Below, piece by piece: positions 54,635 to 62,969 of a DNA stretch of 64,000 nt (positions are counted from its first letter, which is position 1; every line of letters begins with the position of its first letter). Position numbers and translations under genes: made by a program. Under the pieces are notes generated by a model. It was not told the origin of the DNA, did no database searches, and worked only from the letters and a program-made list of their open reading frames with translations. The stretch lies in the NCBI GenBank assembly GCA_025916675.1, contig CP098402.1:3467205-3531204 (forward strand), given 5' to 3'. This DNA comes from Phycisphaera sp. (lineage in GTDB: Bacteria > Planctomycetota > Phycisphaerae > Phycisphaerales > UBA1924).

Positions 54635-55642
54635 CTAGACCGCCGCCAGTTCCAGCCCCATCGCCTTGGCCATCGCTTGCCCCATCTCGGCGGGGCTCTT
54701 GGAGACCGTGACGCCCGCGTCCTCGAGGGCCTTGATCTTGGCGCCGGCGGTGCCCTCGCCGCCGCTGATGATGGCACCGGCGTGGCCCATGCGCTTGCCG
54801 GGGGGCGCGGTCTGGCCGGCGATGAAGCCGGCGACGGGCTTGGTCACGTGCTCGCGGATGTAGCGGGCGGCGTCTTCCTCGTCGCTGCCGCCGATCTCGC
54901 CGATCATCAAAATACCATGCGTGTCGGGGTCGTTCTGGAACAGGCGCAGGCAGTCGACGTGGCTGAGCCCGCGGACGGGGTCTCCGCCGATGCCGATGCA
55001 GGTGCTCTGGGCGATGCCCAGTTGCGAGCACTGCCAGACGGCCTCGTAGGTCAGCGTGCCGCTGCGGCTGACGATGCCCACGGCCTTGCCGGTGGTGCAG
55101 GCGGGCTCGCTGATGTGCGTGTTGATGTAGCCCGGCATGATGCCGATCTTGCAGCCCGAGTTGGTGTAGGTGTCCTTGGCGCTGGTGCCCTCGCCGGTCT
55201 TGGGGCCGGGGGTGATGATGCCCGGGCAGTTGGGGCCGATGAGGGTGTACAGGTCCTGGGTGGGCGTGGCCTCGGCGCCGCGGGCGGCGATGTTCATCGT
55301 GTCGAGCGCCGCCCGCACGCGGACCATGTCGTGCACCGGCACGCCCTCGGTGATGCAGCAGATCAGCCGCAGCCCGGCGTCGGCGGCCTCCAGGATGGCG
55401 TCGCCCGCGAACGGCGGGGGCACGAAGATCATGGTCGCCGTGGCCCCTGTCGCGTCGACCGCCTGCTTGACCGTGTCGAAGATCGGCAGCCCGTTGTCGT
55501 CCTTGGTGCCGCCCTTGCCGGGGGTCACGCCGCCGACGAGCTGCGTGCCGTAGTGCAGGCAGCCCTTGGTGTGGACGGCCCCGAAGCTGCCGGTGATGCC
55601 CTGGCAGATGACCTTGGTTGTTGCGTCGACGAGAACGGCCAT
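54635..55642 (-). CDS. sucD: Succinate-CoA ligase alpha subunit
   Basis: A 335-aa SucD of the TCA cycle, which with SucC interconverts succinyl-CoA and succinate with NTP formation. The phosphorylated His is in [42 protein letters not shown] and [16 protein letters not shown] are signatures. Relative to typical SucD (about 290 aa) there are extra residues between GIITPG and CKIGIMPGY, and again before [10 protein letters not shown]. The ATG at 55642 has GGAGG 5 nt upstream; a GTG at 55648 would overlap it. No sucC is adjacent in the window. Confidence 0.93.
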   Translation of the reverse strand: MAVLVDATTKVICQGITGSFGAVHTKGCLHYGTQLVGGVTPGKGGTKDDNGLPIFDTVKQAVDATGATATMIFVPPPFAGDAILEAADAGLRLICCITEGVPVHDMVRVRAALDTMNIAARGAEATPTQDLYTLIGPNCPGIITPGPKTGEGTSAKDTYTNSGCKIGIMPGYINTHISEPACTTGKAVGIVSRSGTLTYEAVWQCSQLGIAQSTCIGIGGDPVRGLSHVDCLRLFQNDPDTHGILMIGEIGGSDEEDAARYIREHVTKPVAGFIAGQTAPPGKRMGHAGAIISGGEGTAGAKIKALEDAGVTVSKSPAEMGQAMAKAMGLELAAV

Positions 55643-55717
55643 GGCCACCTCCGGTGGGGGGTTGTGCGGGTGCGGGAGATCCGGCCTTCCAGCGTAGGCC
55701 CCCAGGGGCGGGCTCTA

Positions 55718-55723
55718 TACGCT
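55718..55723 (+). promoter_or_regulatory. -10 box, leaderless-type, of the MRJP-like gene
   Basis: TACGCT (inside TATACGCT), then TGGGCC, then ATG at 55730. No Shine-Dalgarno site. Confidence 0.5.
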
Positions 55724-55729
55724 TGGGCC

Positions 55730-56902
55730 ATGCGACGAGCACTCCCAATCGTGGCCCTGCCCGCCCTGGCCCTGGCCCTCACGCTGCCCGGCTGCCACAC
55801 GGCGCCGCATGCCGACGACCCGATCGGTGTGTCCCGGCAATACCGCCAGCCCGACTACATCGAGACCCGCCTGGAGCCCATCCTCATGAGCCCGGGCTTC
55901 CAGTGGACGGGCGTCGCGGCCACCGGCGACGGCCGGGTCTTCGTGAGCTTTCCCAACTGGGACGGGCCCTACCACGGCGCGGTCTTCGAGATCGTTGATG
56001 GCGTGCGGCGGGCGTACCCCGACGCGCAGTGGAACCGCTGGCCGCCGGCCGAGACCGACCTGGACCCCGATCCGGCGTTCCGCTTCGTGTGCGTGCAGAG
56101 CGTGTACGTGGACGCGAAGAATCGGCTTTGGGTGCTCGACCCGGCGAGCCCGAACATGGCCGGCGTGGTGTCCGGTGCGGCGAAACTGGTGGAGATTGAC
56201 CTTGATACCGACCAGGTCGTGCGTGTGATCCGCTTCGACGAGACCGTTGCGCCAAAGCAGAGTTATCTGAACGACGTGCGTATCGATGCGGAACGCAACG
56301 TCGCGTTCATCACCGACTCTGGCCTGGGCGCGATCGTGGTGGTCGACCTCAACACCAATACGTCGCGCCGCGTGCTGGCCAACCACAAGAGTACCAAGGC
56401 CGAACGCGGCGTCGTCCCGATCGTCGGCGGCCGCGAGCTACGCGTGGGCCAGACCCCCGGCGGAGCCGTTCCCCAGATCCACGCCGACGGCATCGCGTAC
56501 AACCCCGCGGACGACCACGTCTACTTCCAGGCGCTCACGGCCCGCACGCTGTACCGCGTGCCCGCGGGCGTGCTCGCCGACTTCGGTGCCCGCGAGTTCA
56601 CGATCGCGGCGGCGGTCGAAGCCGTTGGCCCGAGCGTCGCCACCGATGGCATGGCCGCCGACTCGCGTGGCAACCTCTACTTCACCGCGCTGGAGGAGGA
56701 CGCGATCGCCTACCGCACGCCCGATGGTGAATACCGCACGCTCGTCCAGAGCGACCACCTCGCTTGGCCCGACAGCCTGGCCGTCACGCCCGATGGCATC
56801 TACGCGACGACCAGCCGCATCCACCAGACCAAGAAGTTCAGCTTCGACGGGCTGATGCCCCGCGAGCCCTACGGCCTGTGGCGGGCGCCGCTGCCCGAGT
56901 AG
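55730..56902 (+). CDS. Lipoprotein of the MRJP/yellow beta-propeller family
   Basis: A 390-aa protein with a lipoprotein signal (core LPALALALTLPGC). The body resembles the major royal jelly protein/yellow family (PF03022), six-bladed propellers better known in insects but also present in bacteria: FVSFPNWDGPYHGAVFEI, VYVDAKNRLWVLDPAS, YLNDVRIDAERNVAFITDSG, and HADGIAYNPADDHVYFQALT. It would sit on a membrane facing outward. Substrate is unknown. The ATG at 55730 is supported by the signal peptide and a leaderless-type -10 box. Confidence 0.82.
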   Translation: MRRALPIVALPALALALTLPGCHTAPHADDPIGVSRQYRQPDYIETRLEPILMSPGFQWTGVAATGDGRVFVSFPNWDGPYHGAVFEIVDGVRRAYPDAQWNRWPPAETDLDPDPAFRFVCVQSVYVDAKNRLWVLDPASPNMAGVVSGAAKLVEIDLDTDQVVRVIRFDETVAPKQSYLNDVRIDAERNVAFITDSGLGAIVVVDLNTNTSRRVLANHKSTKAERGVVPIVGGRELRVGQTPGGAVPQIHADGIAYNPADDHVYFQALTARTLYRVPAGVLADFGAREFTIAAAVEAVGPSVATDGMAADSRGNLYFTALEEDAIAYRTPDGEYRTLVQSDHLAWPDSLAVTPDGIYATTSRIHQTKKFSFDGLMPREPYGLWRAPLPE

Positions 56903-56941
56903 CCCGCAACCCGGCGGGCCCCCCACCCGTACCACCCATCC

Positions 56942-57664
56942 ATGCGGGCCGTGCGGTTCATCCTGGGGGCGATGGTCTACCTCGCGGTCGCGGCGGCCAT
57001 CACGGTGGCCGGCGCCTGGGCCATCCACCAGGTCCACTTCCAGCGCCTGGCCGGGGCGGGCATCATGCTCGAGCTCACTGGCTCGCCCGCCGCCGGCCGC
57101 TTCACGCCCGAGCAATGGGACGCCCTGCGCCCGACGCCGGCGGGGCTGGATCAGCCTCGGGCCGTCACGATCATCCCCATCCGCCAGGGCGGCACGCGGC
57201 TGTGGGGGTGGCGTGGCCGGGCCAGTTACGCGCGAGTAGAGCAGGATCACGCGGGTGGCCGATCGATCGGCGTCGACCTGCTGGCCGAGTTCTCCGCTGG
57301 CTGGCCGATGCTCGCGATGCGGCACGCCGATCACGCGATGACGCCGCGGACTACGGCGAATTACACGTCCACCGCCTCGGCCCCGCCGGTGAGCTACCTC
57401 TACGGGCTCACGCTCTACCAGGGTGCCACACCGGGCACGACGGCGTTCGCCCGCGCCGCCCTGCCGCTGCGGCCGATCTGGCCGGGGTTCCTGGCGAACA
57501 CGCTGCTCACCGCCGCGGGCCTGGCACTGCTGGTGCACGGGGCCCGGCCCATCCGCGTGCTCGTGCGGCGCTACCGCGGCCACTGCCCGGCCTGCGGGTA
57601 CAACTTAGAGGGCCTGGAGCCGACCACCCCCTGCCCCGAGTGCGGCCGCGAGCCCGCCCCCTGA
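56942..57664 (+). CDS. Membrane protein with C-terminal zinc ribbon (tandem copy 1)
   Basis: A 240-aa protein with an N-terminal TM (about residues 7-29), an extracytoplasmic region of about 135 residues, a second TM (about 180-200) and a C-terminal cytoplasmic zinc ribbon CPACGYNLEGLEPTTPCPEC. It shares layout with the gene 33 nt downstream, so the two look like a tandem duplication. Function unknown. TACCAC lies 6 nt before the ATG; an imperfect leaderless-type box. Confidence 0.75.
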   Translation: MRAVRFILGAMVYLAVAAAITVAGAWAIHQVHFQRLAGAGIMLELTGSPAAGRFTPEQWDALRPTPAGLDQPRAVTIIPIRQGGTRLWGWRGRASYARVEQDHAGGRSIGVDLLAEFSAGWPMLAMRHADHAMTPRTTANYTSTASAPPVSYLYGLTLYQGATPGTTAFARAALPLRPIWPGFLANTLLTAAGLALLVHGARPIRVLVRRYRGHCPACGYNLEGLEPTTPCPECGREPAP

Positions 57665-57685
57665 TCGCGCTGGCCCCCCGGCCGG

Positions 57686-57691
57686 TACCCT
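57686..57691 (+). promoter_or_regulatory. -10 box, leaderless-type, of zinc-ribbon copy 2
   Basis: TACCCT, then GATCCC, then ATG at 57698. No Shine-Dalgarno site. Confidence 0.45.
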
Positions 57692-57697
57692 GATCCC

Positions 57698-58411
57698 ATG
57701 CGTTGGCGTCGGCTCGTGCGCACGGTGCTCGTCTACGCCCTGCTGGGGGCGGTGGCGACGGTGCTCTCGTCGTGGGCGATCCATTGCGCGCGTTTCAGCG
57801 CCGCGCGCTCGGTCTCGTCGTGGCCGGTCTACGCCCAAGCCGACCAGGACACCCTCGTGGCGGTGTGGAGCCGGTGGCGGCGCATTCCCGCATCGCTGGC
57901 CGACGCTCGCCCGGCGGACTTCTTTCCCCAGGAGTGGCAGCACCGCGTGGGGTTCGGGTGGCGGGCCGACCGAAACGTGGCCATGTTCTCCCACGGCGCG
58001 GGCCGGTCGCGCGTCGACACGTTCGAGACGCTCGAGTGGTTCGAGGCCGGCGTGCCAGTGCCGGCCATGCGCGTCGTCTCGCACGACGCCCGCTCGGTCG
58101 GACGGGGCACGGCCCCCGAGCCACTGGGCTCGCCGCGCCTGTCGCTGGGCCACGGGCTCGAGCTCTGGCGCGACCCCACCGCAACCACGCATAACCTCGA
58201 CCGCTTCGCCCTCCCCCTGCTCCCACTCTGGCCCGGCTTCCTTCTCAACACCCTCTTCTACGCCGTTCTTACGTTCGCCCTGGTCCGCACCCCGCGCGTG
58301 CTGCGTCGGGCGCTGCGGCGGCGGCGCGGGCGGTGCGTTGGGTGTGGGTACGACCGGGACGGGCTCGACACCGACGCGGCGTGCCCGGAGTGCGGGGCGC
58401 GGGTGGCGTGA
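57698..58411 (+). CDS. Membrane protein with C-terminal zinc ribbon (tandem copy 2)
   Basis: A 237-aa protein with the same layout as copy 1: N-terminal TM (about 8-28, WAIHxxxF after it in both copies), about 140 residues outside, a TM near 175-200 (ALPLLPLWPGFLLNTLFYA versus AALPLRPIWPGFLANTLL in copy 1), and C-terminal zinc ribbon CVGCGYDRDGLDTDAACPEC. The strong local match of the second TM supports duplication. Function unknown. Confidence 0.75.
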   Translation: MRWRRLVRTVLVYALLGAVATVLSSWAIHCARFSAARSVSSWPVYAQADQDTLVAVWSRWRRIPASLADARPADFFPQEWQHRVGFGWRADRNVAMFSHGAGRSRVDTFETLEWFEAGVPVPAMRVVSHDARSVGRGTAPEPLGSPRLSLGHGLELWRDPTATTHNLDRFALPLLPLWPGFLLNTLFYAVLTFALVRTPRVLRRALRRRRGRCVGCGYDRDGLDTDAACPECGARVA

Positions 58412-58896
58412 TCGGTCGGGCGCGGGGTGTTCGGGTTGGTGCTTTGGGGGGTTACGTATGCTCGACGCTGCGGCGGGGCCGAAGACGGCCGCGCCTCCGC
58501 TGCGCTCCGTTGGGTTGTTCTTGGGCGCTCGCTGCGCTCCCTTGCGGCCTACCGGCCGGGCGGCCGGGGGCCGCCGCGCCGGGACATGCGCCCTGCGCCC
58601 GAAGACGGGCTGGTGCGGATGCCCCGTCGCCGAAGAGCCAACTCGCGCCCGCACGCACTGGGCTCTTGACGCCGAAGCATCCGCCGAGCGAGGTCTTCCG
58701 AGCGACAGCGCATGCGAGAGGCGCGGCCGCTTCAGCGGCCCGGGCGGTAGCCCGTCAAGCGAGCAACGCGATCGCCCAAGAACACCCGCTCCGCGTTCGA
58801 CCCATGCCAGGCCGCATCGCGATGCCGGGGCCGCAACCGGGCGGGTCGCCTTCCCTATAACCCAATGCCGGGGGCACCGGCGGGAAGGGGATTCGC
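58412..58896. other. 485-bp GC-rich intergenic stretch without a supported gene
   Basis: No reading frame here has a plausible start, signal or domain. It holds repeated GCTGCGCTCC-like words (near 58498-58508 and 58533-58542) and a GGCCGC-TTCA-GCGGCC hairpin at 58725-58740. It ends in AAGGGG, which acts as ribosome binding site for the gene at 58897. Confidence 0.5.
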
Positions 58897-60186
58897 ATGG
58901 GCACGAAGGCGTGGATGGCGGGGGCGGTCGGGCTGGCGATGGTGGCGGGGTGGCCAATGGGCGCTGGGGTTTGGCGTGCTGGCCCGGCGCTCGCGGCGGC
59001 CCAGGAGGCCCGCGGCACCGACCAGCAGACGGAGACCGAGGACGACGAGACGCTCCAGGAGATGATGGTCCTGAGCATCGATCGCGACTCGGCCCGGTCC
59101 TACGCCGCCCTGATGGGTCTGGACGATCTCCAGCGCGAGATGGCCCTGGACATGCACCGTGACTACCTGGAGCAATACCGCGACGCCGCGATGACCACGC
59201 GCGACGTGATGGAGCAGGCCGAAGACGCCGCCGGTGGCGACCCCGATGAGATGATGGAGCGCGTGCGCGACAGGATGCGCGTGGTGCTCGCTTTCCTTGA
59301 CCGCAGCGTCGAACTCGGCGAGCAATACGTGGCCGACCTGGGCGCGCTGGCCATCGACGACACTCAGAACGAGGGCCACCGCCGCGTCGTGCGCGCGAGG
59401 CAGCGCGAGCTGGCCGTGGCGCTCGTGAGTGTCGACGGGGGCGAGCGTGCCGTCGATCTCGTGCGCATCGCGCGGGGGCTCGAGCCACCGCTGCGGCCAA
59501 CAGACCAAGGGAGCTCCGCCGCAGACGTGCTGCTCGCCTATGAGCGTGAGCTCGAGCCCCTGTGCGGGCCGTTCGCGACCAAGACCTTCGACCGCTACCG
59601 CAGCATGGTCCGCTCGTTTATGGAAGGCGAGGCCGACGGCGACACCGAGAACGAGATGCAGGCCGCGATCGTGTCCATGGCCGAAACACTCAACGCGGCC
59701 GGCGACCGCTACGCTCGCCGGATTCTGAAGGTGCTGCCCGCGGAACGCCAGGCCGAGTGGGATCGGTCTTACAAGCTCGCCCGCTGGCCCGAGGTGTACG
59801 CGCCCAGCGAGGTCCACCGCACGCACGATGCCGCCGTGGAGCTTGAGGGGTTGACCGACGACCAGCTTGAGACGATCGCCGCCACCATGGCCCACTACAC
59901 GCGAGAGGCCGAGGGCGCCAACCAGCGGTGGATCGGGGCGGTGCGGGACCTCGACGAGGCCAGGCGTGACCTGGGCCGGGACTCGACGCCCGACGACTGG
60001 GAGGCCTACCAGGCCAGGAACCAGGCGGTGCAGGCCGCCCGCGAGGCCCGCATGGCGATCGACGAGCGCTTCGCCGGGCGCATCCTCCAGATCCTCACGC
60101 CCGAGCAACGCGAAGCGATGCCCGCGGGCGCTGGCGGCGAGATCGACGTGGACGCCGTGTTGCGGGAGATGGGCGGGGGTGGGTGA
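58897..60186 (+). CDS. Secreted helical protein, first of a tandem pair (429 aa)
   Basis: An exported protein with a signal peptide (core AGAVGLAMVAGWPMGAG). The rest is acidic and strongly helical with many Arg/Glu/Ala/Met and no recognised domain. SARSYAALMGLDDLQREMALDMHRDY and ILKVLPAERQAEWD-like segments match ITPEQR-type repeats, and LTPEQREAM near the C-terminus is the style of Spy/CpxP-like proteins. Similar segments in the next gene (YYAELLELDAQQTEVAIELH; AALPLEHHEAWDRAV) show they are paralogues. The stop overlaps the next start (TGATG). Confidence 0.75.
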   Translation: MGTKAWMAGAVGLAMVAGWPMGAGVWRAGPALAAAQEARGTDQQTETEDDETLQEMMVLSIDRDSARSYAALMGLDDLQREMALDMHRDYLEQYRDAAMTTRDVMEQAEDAAGGDPDEMMERVRDRMRVVLAFLDRSVELGEQYVADLGALAIDDTQNEGHRRVVRARQRELAVALVSVDGGERAVDLVRIARGLEPPLRPTDQGSSAADVLLAYERELEPLCGPFATKTFDRYRSMVRSFMEGEADGDTENEMQAAIVSMAETLNAAGDRYARRILKVLPAERQAEWDRSYKLARWPEVYAPSEVHRTHDAAVELEGLTDDQLETIAATMAHYTREAEGANQRWIGAVRDLDEARRDLGRDSTPDDWEAYQARNQAVQAAREARMAIDERFAGRILQILTPEQREAMPAGAGGEIDVDAVLREMGGGG

Positions 60187-61253
60187 TGTGGCCGATTCCG
60201 AAGCCCGCCGTGGCCTGTGCCGTCGTCGCGTGTGCACACGCGTCCGTGGCAGCGCAGCAACTCCATTCGATCGATCGGGCCGATGTTCGGTACTATGCCG
60301 AGTTGCTCGAGCTGGATGCGCAACAGACCGAAGTGGCTATCGAGTTGCACCGCGAGTACGTGGCCGAGATGCGGCGTATTGGCAACGCGTTGCAGCAACG
60401 CTTCGCCCGGCACGCGACCGAGGGCCTGGAAGATATCAGGGAAGGCCGGCTCGGTTCGGCGTACACCAACGCCCTGATGCGGGCCACGGCCGGGGCCGAC
60501 GAAGAACCGAGCGTGCTGGCACCGATCTCCATCGAGCACAAGCTGCTCGACGATATTCTTGCGTTGGCAATCACACCCGAGCAACGCGATGGTGTCGAGC
60601 GTGTGGAACGCGCCTGGTGCCGCGATCGTGCTTCGGCCCTGGAGAGCCCGTGGGGCGACTCGGCTGATGTTTCCGCCATGGTGCGCGCCGAGGGCCATTC
60701 GGATCTCGACGGCATCGAACCGATTCTGCTTGAGTACGAGGTGGAGATCTATCCGGTGCATCGGATGTTCCTTGACACGCAATCCGGTGATGTTCCCGCG
60801 AAAGCACCAGCGGATGGCGAGGTGCCCGCCTCGATGGGTTCGGCACAACTGCGGGCCAAGCGCATCAACACCGAGTATGCTACCCGGATCAAGGCTGCGC
60901 TACCCCTTGAACACCACGAGGCCTGGGATCGTGCCGTGCGAGAGGCCTTCTGGCCCGAGCCCTACGAGCGGAGTGGCCCGCAGAAGGTGCTCATGACGTT
61001 GCTGCGCGCGAGGAATCTCTCCGATGAAGAGCGTGCAGAACTGGAAGACATCCAGAGCCGCTACGAGAGACGCGCCAAGACGATCAACCGCACGTGGGCT
61101 CTCGCGATCGACGCCCATCTTCACGCCGATGCCGCCCAGGATTGGGCGAGCGCTAGGGAGGCCAACGAGACCATCGACGAGTGCCGCGAAGACCGGCGGC
61201 AACTCGATCGCGAGTTCGAGGGGATCCTGAGCGAGTTCGGCCGCAACCGATAG
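60186..61253 (+). CDS. Secreted helical protein, second of a tandem pair (355 aa)
   Basis: A signal peptide (core AVACAVVACAHASVAA) starts it and the mature part is a charged helical protein paralogous to the 429-aa protein just upstream. Shared landmarks are the N-terminal YYAELLELD motif, ITPEQRDGVERVE in the middle, EHHEAWDRAVREAFWPEPYE and a C-terminal helical REANETIDECREDR. The ATG at 60186 overlaps the upstream stop (TGATG); a GTG at 60183 is the alternative. Function unknown; periplasmic chaperone-like or stress proteins would be speculation. Confidence 0.75.
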   Translation: MWPIPKPAVACAVVACAHASVAAQQLHSIDRADVRYYAELLELDAQQTEVAIELHREYVAEMRRIGNALQQRFARHATEGLEDIREGRLGSAYTNALMRATAGADEEPSVLAPISIEHKLLDDILALAITPEQRDGVERVERAWCRDRASALESPWGDSADVSAMVRAEGHSDLDGIEPILLEYEVEIYPVHRMFLDTQSGDVPAKAPADGEVPASMGSAQLRAKRINTEYATRIKAALPLEHHEAWDRAVREAFWPEPYERSGPQKVLMTLLRARNLSDEERAELEDIQSRYERRAKTINRTWALAIDAHLHADAAQDWASAREANETIDECREDRRQLDREFEGILSEFGRNR

Positions 61254-61262
61254 GGCCGGGTC

Positions 61263-61298
61263 AAGAAAACAAGCCCGCCGGACACGTCCGACGGGCTT
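61263..61298 (-). terminator. Rho-independent terminator of the desaturase gene
   Basis: On the minus strand a 13-bp stem (AAGCCCGTCGGAC/GTCCGGCGGGCTT, one G-T pair) is followed by GTTTTCTT. It lies about 23 nt beyond the stop at 61322 and close to the end of the convergent plus-strand gene. Confidence 0.85.
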
Positions 61299-61321
61299 GG
61301 GATTCGAACTCGAGATCACGC

Positions 61322-62305
61322 TCAGGCCGCGGCGGCCTTCTGCGCCATCCGTTCGGCACTGGGCACCTTCACGTCCCGCGCCAGCCCCAGCTTCTCCATG
61401 CCCTTGATGATGAGGTAGCTGCTGTCGAACTGCCACCATTTCAGCCCGTGGCGGGCGCTCGTCGGGAAGGCGTGGTGGTTGTTGTGCCAGCCCTCGCCGA
61501 GCGCCAGCACGCCCACGATGGCGTTGTTGCGGCTCTCGTCGTGGCTATCGAACGGGCGGGTGCCCCAGATGTGGCACACGCTGTTGACGCTCCAGGTAAT
61601 GTGGTGGACCACCGCGATGCGGATGAGCCCGCCCCACACGAAGCCCAGGAACGCGCCCCACCAACTCATGGTGATCAGGCCACCGAGCACGGCCGGCAGG
61701 GCCAGGCTCAGGGCCATCCACACCAGGAACATGCTGCTGAGCCGGCGGATCAGCGGGTCGGCCTCGAGGTCGGGCACGTACTTCTTCAAGTCGCGGCGAC
61801 CGCCGACGATCATCCAGCCCACGTGGCTCATGAAGAAGCCCTTGACGAGCCCCTTGAACCCCGAGCCGTGGCCGTGGGGCGAGTGGGGGTCGTGCTCGGC
61901 GTCGCTGTGCTGGTGGTGGCACCGGTGGTGGGCCACCCAGGTAATGATCGGCCCCTCGCTGGCCATCGATCCGAGGACCCCCAAGATGGTGGTCATGACC
62001 GGGCCGGTGCGAAAGGACTTATGCGTGAACAACCGGTGGTAACCGATCGTCACGCCAAAGCCGGTGACCAGGTAGAGCCCGGTCATCAGCCCAAGTTCGG
62101 TCCATCCCACCCCATGCCCCCACGAATAGGCGATAGCCCACACGAGCATGCACAGTGGCACCATGATAAAGATCAGATTCGCGATCCGCTGCCCAAGGGG
62201 CAGGGGGCCGTAATCTTCGGTCTCACGAGCCGCAGCGCGGGCTGTAGCCTGAGCCGTGGCGTCTCGACGGACGACCACAGGGGGCGTCGATGGGATGGTT
62301 GTCAT
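61322..62305 (-). CDS. Fatty acyl-CoA/lipid delta-9-type desaturase
   Basis: A 327-aa membrane di-iron desaturase introducing a double bond into acyl chains. The three histidine boxes are intact: HRLFTH (in GYHRLFTHKSFRT), HHRCHH and HNNHH (in GEGWHNNHHAFPTSARHG). TM pairs lie near 45-90 and 185-230. The N-terminus is a polar Ala/Thr/Arg-rich extension of about 35 residues. The ATG at 62305 has AAGGA 5 nt upstream. It probably tunes membrane fluidity; the exact acyl carrier (CoA or phospholipid) cannot be told. Confidence 0.92.
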   Translation of the reverse strand: MTTIPSTPPVVVRRDATAQATARAAARETEDYGPLPLGQRIANLIFIMVPLCMLVWAIAYSWGHGVGWTELGLMTGLYLVTGFGVTIGYHRLFTHKSFRTGPVMTTILGVLGSMASEGPIITWVAHHRCHHQHSDAEHDPHSPHGHGSGFKGLVKGFFMSHVGWMIVGGRRDLKKYVPDLEADPLIRRLSSMFLVWMALSLALPAVLGGLITMSWWGAFLGFVWGGLIRIAVVHHITWSVNSVCHIWGTRPFDSHDESRNNAIVGVLALGEGWHNNHHAFPTSARHGLKWWQFDSSYLIIKGMEKLGLARDVKVPSAERMAQKAAAA

Positions 62306-62341
62306 AAGTTCCTTTGTTTCGGACAGTGGACCCGATGGTCT

Positions 62342-62704
62342 TTAGCGACGGCCCCAGCCACCGCCTCCGCCACCACCGCCGCCGCCACGGCCACCGCCGT
62401 AGCCGCCGCCACCACCGCCGCCTCGGCCACCGCCGAAGCCGCCGCGACCGCCGCCGCCACCCTCACGGGGCTTGGCTTCGTTGACCGTCAGGGGACGACC
62501 GCCGAAGTCCTTGCCGTTCAGGCCTTCCAGGGCGTTGCGGGCCGCGGCATCGTCGGTCATCTCGACAAAGCCGAAGCCACGGGGACGACCGGTTTCACGG
62601 TCCATGATCAGCGACACGCTTTCAACTTCGCCGAACTCACCAAAGAGTTCCTGGAGCGAGCCTTCGGACGTGTCATACGGGAGGTTACCAACATAGATCT
62701 TCAC
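62342..62704 (-). CDS. Glycine-rich RNA-binding protein (RRM)
   Basis: A 120-aa protein: one RRM domain (residues 1-80) and a tail of Gly/Arg repeats. RNP2 is KIYVGNLPYD and RNP1 is RGFGFVEM, both intact. The tail alternates GGG and R (GGRGGFGGGRGGGG), as in cold-induced glycine-rich RNA-binding proteins. The GTG start at 62704 has AGGAG 8 nt upstream, and the RRM begins at residue 2; a longer frame extending to 62986 lacks any such support. It starts 37 nt upstream of the desaturase start on the same strand, so both may answer to temperature. Confidence 0.92.
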   Translation of the reverse strand: MKIYVGNLPYDTSEGSLQELFGEFGEVESVSLIMDRETGRPRGFGFVEMTDDAAARNALEGLNGKDFGGRPLTVNEAKPREGGGGGRGGFGGGRGGGGGGGYGGGRGGGGGGGGGGWGRR

Positions 62705-62969
62705 GATTCTGACTCCTGCCCTGAGAAAATACATCCGAGAGAGACCTTCAGGGCAAGTCGCATCGGAAGATCGCGGCCGGCGGTACCCCCGGGTCCGCCG
62801 CGCCAGAATCCAGTTCCAAGAGTAGCTACGCCCTATAGGACGATCCAGTTCGGTCAAGGGCGGCCGCCGGGGGGCCATACACTGCCCAGGGAGGGGCCTC
62901 CGGAGGCATTCTCCGTGAGGCGGGGGTCGGGTTGTCGCATACGCGACTTTTTCAGCGTTGGAGGCTTCG
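62705..62969. promoter_or_regulatory. Divergent intergenic region between the RRM gene and the P-loop-like gene
   Basis: 265 bp. On the plus strand TACACT-GCCC lies at 62878-62887, the same word as at 1061. On the minus strand a TTGACC and a TATAGG occur near 62835-62860 but with only 14 nt between them, so I do not pair them. No hairpin or riboswitch was recognised. Confidence 0.3.

Noticed and set aside
53424-55748. A 774-codon open frame on the minus strand across sucD and its neighbours
   Set aside because: It is the Arg/His/Pro-rich alternate frame of sucD and two other genes whose own frames show clear signatures.
57605-59500. A 631-codon minus-strand frame
   Set aside because: Arg/Ala/Pro-rich low-information translation opposite the zinc-ribbon and helical-protein genes, no start signal.
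62835-62860. TTGACC/TATAGG as a promoter for the RRM gene
   Set aside because: Spacer is only 14 nt, too short for a standard sigma70 promoter.
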